DNA from: Hybos culiciformis
Lineage: Eukaryota > Arthropoda > Insecta > Diptera > Hybotidae
DNA length: 64,000 bases
Direction of reading: 5' to 3'
Assembly (NCBI GenBank): GCA_964007475.1
Contig: OZ023275.1
Span: forward strand, 5,270,001 to 5,334,000
A program made the position numbers and the translations under genes. Below, piece by piece: positions 55,301-64,000 of the stretch; position 1 is the stretch's first letter; each line of letters starts with the position of its first letter. The notes under the pieces are model-generated. The model saw only the letters and a program-made list of their open reading frames with translations, was not told the origin of the DNA and ran no database searches.

Positions 55301-58300
55301 TCAAAAATTATTTCAACTTAATTTTTTTTTAATGAAAAATTAAACTAAGTTTTCATAAAAAAAAACTCTAGGTCGTCTTACGAAAAATTTATACAATTGT
55401 TCAAATCTTTTTGTTAGTATGGTTTCTAAAATACATATTTTGTTTCTAGTGCTTTAAATCTATGCTGGGAGAATACATTTTTTTTGTTGAATAAAATGTT
55501 TATTGTTTTTTTTTGTTTGGTAATTTGTCGAATTTTAATGATTGTTGTAGGTTAAAAGTTTGATAATAGTTGAAAAAAGTATATTTTGAAAATAGTTAAT
55601 AAAAAGTTTTTTGATTGATTTTCAATTCCAATATAACGAACTTAATAGTATTACGTATATTATTAGGTTAATCTACGAAATCTTTTTTTTTTTTTGAAGA
55701 GTCATTTTTCATTATAATTTTGAATTTTTCAAATTTGTAAAATGTGCATGCATATTGCATAAACATAAAAATTATTTATTGCTTTCTCTTCTATTTAAAA
55801 AATATACATATGCCTGTATATACATATATTGATAGGTGTTATAATTTTTTTTGTATAATTAATTATCTTCATAATTATTGGGTCCTTGAAAAGTAATTCA
55901 GTTTATTATACAAGATTTTTTTATGTAAGGAAACCAATTTCCGTATACAGCCTTCGATATGATTAGAACTGAACTTTCACCAATCTTAGTTACTTATATA
56001 GATATTTGAAGATTCTATTTTATTATGGATTTACTTTGGTCATAATAAATTTACGAAATTAATTGAAATATGCTCTATACTAGAGTACACCGCTTCTGAC
56101 AAGTGCATTCTGTTAAGATATTGACACTACAAATTTCACATATCTTTAATTATCTGCGCATTTGGCTTTTTTAAAATTAGATGAAAATTTTCGTTTTTGC
56201 AATCCATCGAAGGAACAATGTGAAACTAGCAGGAGTAAATGCAACGGGGTAATTGCTACCAAAAATTTATTGATGATTAATGATTATAAAGAAAATTACT
56301 TTCAACATTGTATTCATATGTGGCTTGTGAATATTTTTATCAGATATTGAGTTTGCTAGTCGTATAAATGAATGCAATGAATATTAATTATAGTTCTGAA
56401 TTCTTTTATATCATTGGTACCAAGATAGACATTGTACAATTTATGATTACAAGGCCCATGAGAAAATATAATATATGATGTCTTCTTGTCAGCTTTCTTA
56501 TTCCAAGAAATAAAAAAATAATGATTTATCGTCATTAAATATAAATACTTCGATTGCTTACGAAGTTCTTGTGCAAATGTAACCAATACCCGATGCATGA
56601 ATTGAATTGAATGGTCTAAATGTTGTTAATGAATTCAAACCTAATTCTTAGTGATGTACCTTAGTTGAAACAAAATAATGTAATATTGTAATATTGTTTG
56701 ATATCCTTGAGAAAACGAGCTACTGCCATTATTATTATTGTGCTGGAATAACTTTAAAGATTTTTTTTTTAAATATTAATTCAATATCTGAAAGATGAAA
56801 CATTATTAACATAGTATTTAAACTGTTTTTATTTATATTTAAATCGCAAAATTGTCTGTCAATGATGTGCTAGAGAGGTATAGCAAATGAAAAGTCGGAT
56901 TTTTTTCTAATTTGTGTTATCCCTTTTAAACAATGCCATTTGATTTTAGAGCATTTTCAAACTTCAGGAACTTGAATTACTTTATTATATAAAATTGTCT
57001 AATGTAAGTTTGATTTAATAATATGTTTAATACTTAATAATTACAAAATTTACTAAAATTAAGTGAAGCATTTGCAATTAATAATAATAATTATTACAAA
57101 AACAAAATTTATTATTATTTAATATTTGAACTAATTATATATTTTTGTGTGTGTTTTTTTATGTTCTTTATTAGAATAATTTTTTAACATCAGAACGCCT
57201 TATAATAGGATTTAAATTAAATTTAATCATGTTCATGTCACCTACTAATAAAAAGGGACTTCAACATTAATTATGGAAATGATCACTATATAATATATTC
57301 ATCTGGCTAATGATTGGGAAATGGAAAGGACTTTTATTTTATTTTGGTATCATTAATATTAATTTTATATTCATTTTTTGTAAATATTATTCGTTATTAT
57401 ATGATTTGGAATGGAAGTTAAATGAACGTGCTTGATAGTTAAAGGAACATGAAGATAAAAAAATATTTTAACTTAACAATTCATTCGTTTCAATTTATTG
57501 AACAACCTTCTTGTTGAAATTTAAAATGTAAAATTTTGGTTTTCAACAAGTAAATGTAGGAGTAATTTATTATTTTGTTTAATTTTTATTTTTTACATTT
57601 AAAAGTACATATCTAAGATTAAAAATTAAGTGGTTTTTACTCATTTTTAAGACCAAATATTTCATTTAAATTTGAATTTTAAATCATATAATATCATACA
57701 GGTAATATAATTTTATAATAACTTTCAATGTATGTATATATAACAAAAAAAATATATAAAAACATGTATACCCATAAATACAAAAAAAATTACATAAAAA
57801 AGAATAAATTGAAGAAAAAGCAATAAGAAAAAAATAAAATATAGAAAAAAAATTATGAGAAAAAATATGACTAAAAGATAGAATACCTACTTAAAATAAT
57901 GAAAAAAAATAAATAGAAAAAAAAATCAAAAAATAAAAACGAAAAAAAAGATAAGATAAAAAATATTAAATGAAAGAAAATAGAATATAAAAAGAAATGA
58001 AAAAAGGGAATATAGAAAAAAATAACAAAATATTAAAAAAAATATATTTAATATAAAAAACGATAGTTACAAAGTTAAAGGCAGGCCACTGGCAACTTTA
58101 TTAAAAAAAAAATTACTTTAAAAATATAAAGCTTGGCGGAGACCTGTTTTTTCAATGATAATTATGGACTCTTAACGTTAAACAAAAAATAACAATTAGT
58201 ACTAATAAAATATTTATTTTTTTCTAATTTTAGATTCGGAAAACCCATTTTCCACCTCGCCCACGTAATTACAGAAGTCGTCAAAGGAATCAGAAACTTA

Positions 58301-59088
58301 AATTTAAAGAGTATTCTACAAAATTTGATCCTAATGATAATAATTCAAAACTAGAAGCTGGATTTTCTTTAATTTCAAACGAACGATTAAACGAACGATT
58401 AACGCTTTCTTTAGAATCAAAAAGTGGTAAGAACAATTGTTTGAATAGTGCTGGAAGTAGCGACGAAAGTGATATTTGTAGTAATAGTAATAAAAACCAA
58501 AGTAAAATTCCCAAAAATATTAGAAAACGAAAGAGCTCCCCATACAAAATTAATTCTAATATAAAAAAACCTTGTTATGATTTAGAGACTGATTTATATA
58601 AAAAATTAAATAAAGATTCTGGAATCAGCTCCGCACCTTCTAGTCAAGATATTGGAATTTCGTCGACAGCGACTGGTTCAGCTGATGAAATAAAAAGTGA
58701 AAATTCAAGTAAAACTTTGTGCGCTTCGTCTGATGACGACACTTCATGTGAAGATTTCATTGACACTGATTTAATAGAGATTCAAGCAAATTTATTAGAA
58801 GATTTTTGTGATAATCATAATTCAGAAAAAACTTCTACAATTAAAAATAATGGAAACGACAGTTCAAAAAATGTATTGAAAAGAAGTTCGTCTGCTATGA
58901 GTTTGCGACAAGATGATTCAAATTGTGTAATATGTTTTAGTTCAGCAAAGAACGGAGTTTTCGTGCATTCGAAATATTGCTGTGTTTGTTGTTGTTATAA
59001 CTGTGCCAAACAAATTTGGAATAAAATGGGCCGTTGCCCAATCTGTAAAGGTGCGGTTAGGAATATAATGAAATTGTTCATACATTAA
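43376..59088 (+). CDS. MDM2: MDM2-family RING E3 ubiquitin ligase (5 coding exons)
   Basis: Exons 43376-43412, 46077-46625, 52286-52431, 52614-52826 and 58234-59088 join in phase to 599 residues. The family ubiquitinates p53 in vertebrates. An in-frame stop at 43328-43330 supports the chosen ATG. Residues 1-195 are acidic and Asn/Gln-rich, and 196-290 are Ser/Asp-rich like the MDM2 acidic region. A RanBP2-type zinc finger follows (W293, C295, C298, C310, C313), with KCRYC close to MDMX. A basic patch comes next (RPRNYRSRQRNQK, then IRKRKSS), and a C-terminal RING at 546-586. The last residues (NIMKLFIH) match the MDM2 tail used in dimerisation. No N-terminal SWIB p53-binding domain is visible. 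In the RING the second His ligand of MDM2 aligns with C565. Introns 1, 2 and 4 are 2.7 to 5.7 kb. Confidence 0.88.
43413..46076 (+). other. MDM2-like intron 1
   Basis: Begins GTAAGA and ends at AG 46075-46076. Contains repeated TACCTA/CCTACC words and A/T tracts. No exon or RNA gene recognised. Confidence 0.65.
47116..47175. repeat. 20-bp tandem repeat, three copies
   Basis: ATTAAATAAAAAAGAAATAT repeated three times head to tail without mismatch. A minisatellite in an MDM2-like intron. Confidence 0.85.
49458..49576. repeat. Short dispersed direct repeats (TACCTATCAAAAAA)
   Basis: Three copies of TACCTATCAAAAAA within about 120 bases, at roughly 49459, 49521 and 49555, two of them followed by ACAAAT. 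Origin unknown. Confidence 0.6.
50172..50800. mobile_element. Compound inverted-repeat element with GC-rich ACGGCGCAAA motifs
   Basis: Two arms of about 128 bases (about 50378-50506 and 50585-50711) form a near-perfect inverted repeat with only a few mismatches, around an 80-base loop. Direct copies of a 30-base segment (ATTAATTGGTGGTGTTTACA onward) flank the hairpin at 50351-50380 and 50706-50735. A block beginning GGTACTTTTC and containing GTTAGCCGGGCGC occurs at the left (about 50179) and again in the loop (about 50506), and CCATAGTTGTGTATCGAATTA occurs in the loop (50571) and at the right (about 50778). So the loop looks like the element's two outer ends brought together. Non-coding; family unknown; outer limits approximate. 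Confidence 0.65.
52827..58233 (+). other. MDM2-like intron 4 (5.4 kb)
   Basis: Begins GTACAT and ends at AG 58232-58233. No exon seen; open frames inside it are short and of random A/T-rich composition. The segment 57730-58060 is strongly purine-rich on the plus strand, a low-complexity AAAAATA/GAAAA tract. Confidence 0.6.
57730..58060. repeat. A-rich low-complexity tract
   Basis: About 330 bases made almost only of A with scattered T and G (AAAAAATA, GAAAAAA words), ending about 170 bases before the last MDM2-like exon. Simple low-complexity DNA. Confidence 0.7.
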
Positions 59089-60006
59089 TTCTATTTGTTA
59101 AATCAAATTTCAACGTTACAACAGCGAAAATATTCGAAAAAAGTGAAAAGAAGAAAAATCATGGGAAAAATTCAATTACATAGTATGCGTTACACTGGCA
59201 AACATTTAAATATATTATTTTTTAATTTCTTACTATTACTACAATAAGTTATCACCGTAATAAGAAAATGCCTTAAATATATTCTTCCAAACAAATAATA
59301 CATAGACGAAGAGCATAAAAATGAATGGAATATTTAAATCATTAATAGTTTAATTAAATTGAAATTAAAGGAAAAAAAAAAATCAAAATTGAAATTGAGC
59401 GATTTGTAAATACTTATGTAAAAATTAATTATGTCAAAATTATTTATTATAATAGAATATTATAAGCATCAACAATTAATCTTGGAATCTAATATCTCTA
59501 ATGTCTCTTATTTAAAAAAAAGAAATTAATATTGAATGTAATCGATCTAATTCTAATTCAGACATAAAAGTTAATAGGAATTGTAATTGTATTCAAAGTT
59601 GAATTAAATATTACTATATAAATATGTGCTTTTTTAAAAAAAATATTTTCCTATTAAAACAAAATATTTTCATGCTTATATCGATAATATTTTTTAAATG
59701 TCTTTTTTGCCCATTATTCTTTTATGTTTTATTTAAAAGAAGGTCCACTGTTTTCCTGTGGCCTTGCATCGAGTTTTTATAGTGAAATTAAAATTTTTAC
59801 CTCTGATTTATCCTTATAAAAACAAGGTTTCTAACATAAAAAATTCAAAGAAAAAAGAAGGTTTTAACTTGATTCAGATGAACTTATAAATACATCAATT
59901 TTTAATTTCATTATTTTATTAATAACCAAGGGAATTAGAGAAGATTGCTTGAGAAATGCTTTTAATATCTTAATTTTTTTTTATAAAAAAAAAACAATCA
60001 CATAAA
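59089..60006. other. 3' flank of the MDM2-like gene
   Basis: Presumed 3' UTR and intergenic DNA. No clear canonical AATAAA close to the stop codon that I could single out. No other gene recognised. Confidence 0.5.
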
Positions 60007-60315
60007 GGGCTGTTCACAAATAACGTGACCTCTTCATAACGGATTGCGCAGACCCCGGCCTCCCCATTAGAAATAACGTAACAAAGTTAAAACACGTTTT
60101 AAATATTTTGAAAATAAATGCTTTATTCATTATAACTTAATAAAAATAATGAAATTAATGAAAAAAAATATTTATTTTAATTTTTTGATAAAAAAAAAGA
60201 AATTTGATTACCTAACGTTTTTAATTTTTACCCCGCTCTCCCACTGTAACAAATCGTAACAAATTTCCAAACTCCTCCTCACTCACGACCCCGTTACGTA
60301 ATATGCGAACAGTCC
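60007..60315. repeat. MITE with GGGCTGTTCACAAATAACGT-type ends
   Basis: The left end GGGCTGTTCACAAATAACGT matches the complement of the right end, GGACTGTTCGCATATTACGT, at 16 of 20 bases. Internal copies of AACGTAACAAA and GTAACAAATCGTAACAAA, and two less A/T-rich patches, sit just inside the ends. Non-coding, about 309 bases. A target duplication is not certain, so the superfamily is left open. Confidence 0.6.
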
Positions 60316-62193
60316 ATATCCTTGAATTTTTGCAAGGTTAAAAAGCTTGAATTTTTATTAATTTATTGTTAATTTTTTTTATACATAAAAAGCAATTTTT
60401 TACAATTTATCCAAAGAAGGATTTAAAGAATATAAAATAATTAATTTCTAATAAATAATATAATTTCAAATCAAAACAATAATCAGGAAATCAATGTCAC
60501 GTTTATTAAATAAATTTTTCTTTTTAGTGAAAGGTAATTTTGTTATCACAGAAAAAAAATGCAATGATTTTATGTTTTATAACGTTTTACAATAAAAAAA
60601 ACATAAAATTTAAACTTTTAAGGCTTAACTACCATCAAGAATATTGTATTAATTGTATTATAGGAAAAATTAATGTTTTTCTTGTGATGAAAAAATTATA
60701 AGCGAAATCATTAAATTTTTTTATAATATATTACAGTGGAATAATTATGAATTTCCAATAACGATTTTATGAATTCATAATAATCTCACTGAACAAAAGT
60801 TTTGAAGGTGGCTTGAAGTTAAGAGGTTTAAATTCACAAAAAAGATGAAGGTAAAAATAAAAAAAAATATTAAAGCTAAATAAAAATTTAATTTACAGCA
60901 AAAAAGAATGTGTTTCTTTTATTTTTCATGAACTATTTAGTATGTATCAGATCTGTATCATGTATGCCTGTATCTGCCTTGTTCTTTCGTTAGAAATTGA
61001 CTGACTGAAGAACCTAATTATAAAATATACTTGATGGAACTCTTTTCAGACAAGACTTTGAATAATTTTTTATACAAGTAATTTTTTTTTCCAAAGAAAA
61101 TACTTAAATTTTAGTTTTAATTTTTGAATATTTTGAAATATACCTAAGTTATGTTCAGCCTGCAACCTAGTTCATTTGCTTTGAAATTTAAACGATCCAT
61201 ATTTATTCGAAAATCATAAAAATTATACTTCGTTAATAAGTTATCATGAGTACTTGGAACTCTCATAACCAGTGTAAAAATTGCATTTGGGGCCCGTCGT
61301 GTTTACATTTTATGGGTGTGATTGATACAAAAAATGTTTACGAAACAGTACTTACGTTTGCTAAAAATTTGAGTAGGTATCTGAGACAGATTGAAATTTT
61401 TTCGATGATTTGGAAATAGGTAAATTTTTTTTTCATTGTCATTATAATAATATCACTTCTCATAAAGCCAGAAAAGTCTAAAATTTTTCATTGAAACATC
61501 TATTTTTATGTAATTACAACAACTTTTTGTTAAATATCACTAAGAAATGGAATTTTTATCGTCTATCTGTAACTTTGCGTGATTTTGGTACTTATAGATC
61601 AGACAAGCTCAAACTGCAGCTCTTGGGATTTTTATTGTGGCTCAATAAATTATTAAGTTGTATTGTAATTGAAATTTTGTGTATTATATACAATTTTAAT
61701 ATAATTTCGTGCATATTTCAATTGTATTAAATGTAATATTGAAGTTATTTTTTGAAGATAATAATTTTAAAAAAATGCTAAAAATGATAATAAAATTTAA
61801 ATTTAAGTTTGCATTTATAATTTTGCGGCTCTACAGTTATTTTCGATTGTTGAATATGGCTTTCCATACATAAACGTTTGAGCACCCCTGAGATTATGCG
61901 TTTAAAGATTTTGTAAACAAGACAAAAAAAAGTAATAATTTTGGTATCTAAAGATTTTTATAATATATGCCATTTTTCGAACCATTCTAATCAAATTAAA
62001 ATTTTTCAAAAATAGATATCGGTTATTATATTCGAATACAATCATATATATGCTTCTTTTTTCAACCGCTTATATTCGAATATTTCTTTATTTGTTTTTT
62101 TTTCACTCAATAAAAAACTACTCCCAAATTATGACTCAAATTAAAAAAATTGATATTGAATTGAAAATTTTTTGGACTTTTCATTTTTTAAAT
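60316..62193. other. Intergenic A+T-rich DNA
   Basis: Nothing recognised on either strand. The open frame near 61491-61730 has no family resemblance and composition like random A/T-rich DNA. Confidence 0.5.
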
Positions 62194-62310
62194 TCAGTTT
62201 AGTTGTCGAATTCATTTTGTGTTGAAGAAAAATTTAAATTCGGAATAAAAATTTTCGTGCAAAATTTAACAAAAAAAAAAAAAAAAGGATTTTTTAACAG
62301 TGAAATAAAT
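62194..62310 (+). promoter_or_regulatory. Possible initiator and non-coding first exon
   Basis: TCAGTT at 62194-62199 matches the insect initiator. It is followed by about 110 bases ending in a good 5' splice site (AAT then GTAAGTGA at 62311). This looks like an untranslated first exon of a gene extending beyond the window. Weak evidence: both motifs are common by chance. Confidence 0.25.
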
Positions 62311-62555
62311 GTAAGTGAAAGCAATATATTTTTTTTTTAAATAATAAATTTTAATTAGGTAATATATTAATTTTAGATTTGCGACTGAATAAAATTTATA
62401 CATTTTTTTTTTTGACAAAAACAATTCCTTATTTTCTTTTTAACTATGCAAAGGACTTGGGCTGGGCGTCGACCGGTTTTTTTTTATTTTTCTTTATTTT
62501 GCAAAGTAAACAATATGGGTTTGATTAAATTTTAGCTTCTCCAAGAAAAAAGTTA

Positions 62556-62832
62556 AGCTAAAGTGCAGATGACGTGAACCACTCAGAATCGTCTGAAGCT
62601 CGGAGAGGGGGTAGAGGCGGTGCCCAAACCCCCGAAACTGAAATCAGTTCTTGTGGCAAAGGCCCTGTTTCGGAGATACGGCCCCCCAAAGTTTTCATAC
62701 ATTTTGTATGGGAATTTTTTTTTTTTGCTCGATTTGCCCCATTTTTGTGTAGAGAGTATAGGGGGTGTCCCAGAACAAGAGGAGGGGGTGGGAAGCGGCG
62801 GGCGGTCTTGTGGTTGGTCAGTGGTATTTGCA
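62556..62832. mobile_element. Truncated copy of the MITE nested at 39091-39349
   Basis: The left end (AGCTAAAGTGCAGATGACGT) matches the inverted right end of the 39091-39349 element, and the next 20 bases match its left end. The shared body includes GTATGG/GTATAT before a T-run, TCGATTTGCCCC (CCGATTTGCCCC in the other copy), a G-rich block with GGCGGGCGG, and TGGTTGGTCAGTGG. Similarity stops near 62832, before the right inverted repeat, so this copy lacks that end. It has an extra segment at about 62628-62690 (containing ACTGAAATCAGTTCTTGTGG) not seen in the other copy. Confidence 0.65.
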
Positions 62833-64000
62833 CTATGAAGAAAAGGTTTGGTTTTCTTAAACAATGTCGTTCATGTGTGAAAATGGGTATTCTGGAAGCT
62901 TTTGTTAATCAGTATAGGTAGACTTACCTACCTATCTAATGGTAGATAGATACATAATGAACAATTAAAATTTATAAACTCAATTATTAGGGATCCTACT
63001 TTTATTCATTCCTTAATTTTGCTAACTAGGTACCTACCTAACCCTAACCTATATAGTATATATGTACACTGCTAATTGCTTAGATGGCTAACTAGGTGTA
63101 TTTAAATGTCAAATTTTTGTTTTCCTTTACTTGAGGGCGATAAAAAAAATTAAACACACCTGAATATGTTTTTTACTTTTTTTATGCTTAACTTCTTTTA
63201 CCGGTTATATTTTCAAAATTTATCCAAGTTATTTATATCTATGTAAATACTTATGTACATATTTATTTATTTTTTGGTCGTCTTAATAAAGAAAATTTGT
63301 ACAACGAACAAATACCTACAATTTTATTAACATTAATAAAAATTAACAAAAAAATAGTGTAGGTATGATATTTAAAAAAGTATAGGTAGGTACTTAATAT
63401 ACTTTTAATAACCTATGTATATATTTTTGGATATTGCGCAGAAATACCGGCGTTTTCAGTATTCAAGTGTGGATATTTTAATTTGTTTTTTTTTTTTTTT
63501 CTTCTTTTTTTTTTGTGGTCTTTGAAAAAATAAATGAATTTTGCATTGAGAATATTTTTTTCAACGATGAAGTTCAAGGCTCAATGATTAGAAAAGAAAA
63601 AAAAAACATTTTTAGTATTTTAATTTTTTCAAATTAATGTAATATAATGGTATATTAGGAATTTAGTTTGTTGAGTTTCTGTTTTGCATTTTATGTGCAA
63701 ACTTAATGGGATATCAGGCAGAATTTTAGGCGATTCATAACTTAGATAATATTACAGTCAATATATGTATCTTTTTTAAATTATAATTAATAATATAAAT
63801 TTGTCAGCCAAATATTGTAATATTGCATGAGTTAACTAAATGATGAAAATTAAGTTAAGTTAATAATTGCATAATAAGAAAATTCTGATATAAATTGATT
63901 TTTGGAAATTAATAAATTTTGATTGTTAAAAACTTCATTTTTGGTGAACAAATTAAGAAATTAATCTAGTTTTACCGAGAGTTTGACTTATATCATTTAT
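62833..64000. other. Intergenic A+T-rich DNA
   Basis: No coding sequence recognised. TACCTACC/GGTAGGTA words cluster at 62920-63060 and near 63390. Homopolymer T-runs near 63490. Confidence 0.5.

Overview
The window is nuclear DNA from a very A+T-rich arthropod genome, most likely an insect. Genes have short GT-AG introns mixed with multi-kilobase ones. Their protein products are closest in length and architecture to insect and vertebrate orthologs, and the gaps carry a non-LTR retrotransposon, several short inverted-repeat elements and long A/T runs. I cannot name the species. Presence of an MDM2-type gene argues against Drosophila, which lacks a recognisable one.

Layout: 1-9657 holds no gene I can support. 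9658-about 15030 is a non-LTR retrotransposon on the minus strand (I-clade type) with both ORFs open: a zinc-knuckle ORF1 and an endonuclease-RT-RNase H ORF2, ending in a 47-base poly(A) tail. 15005-22265 is again without recognised genes. Two short inverted-repeat elements follow at 22266-22803 and 22912-23210; the second has a perfect 7-base target duplication. 23577-41238 is a gene-dense block: coproporphyrinogen III oxidase (+, 4 exons), Integrator subunit 7 (-, 12 exons, convergent with it), a DDX10/Dbp4-type DEAD-box helicase (+, 4 exons, head to head with Integrator 7), a ZNF593/Bud20-type zinc-finger protein (-, 3 exons, convergent with the helicase), and a BRI3-like small membrane protein (+, 4 exons). 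Between the last two lies a 1.08-kb foldback-like element built of tandem near-palindromes, flanked by a perfect 9-base duplication and itself carrying a nested inverted-repeat element. 43376-59088 is one gene with five coding exons, an MDM2-family protein with a RanBP2-type zinc finger and C-terminal RING but no visible p53-binding SWIB domain. 59089-64000 has no recognised coding gene but holds further short repeats, including a second, truncated copy of the nested element.

Exon joins for the six host genes were worked out by hand from GT-AG sites and reading phase. Each gives an uninterrupted frame of family-typical length: 399, 1002, 800, 152, 118 and 599 residues. The genes do not form one pathway. 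Two (the DDX10-type helicase and the ZNF593-type protein) belong to ribosome biogenesis, one to RNA polymerase II transcription control and snRNA processing, one to heme synthesis and one to ubiquitin ligation.
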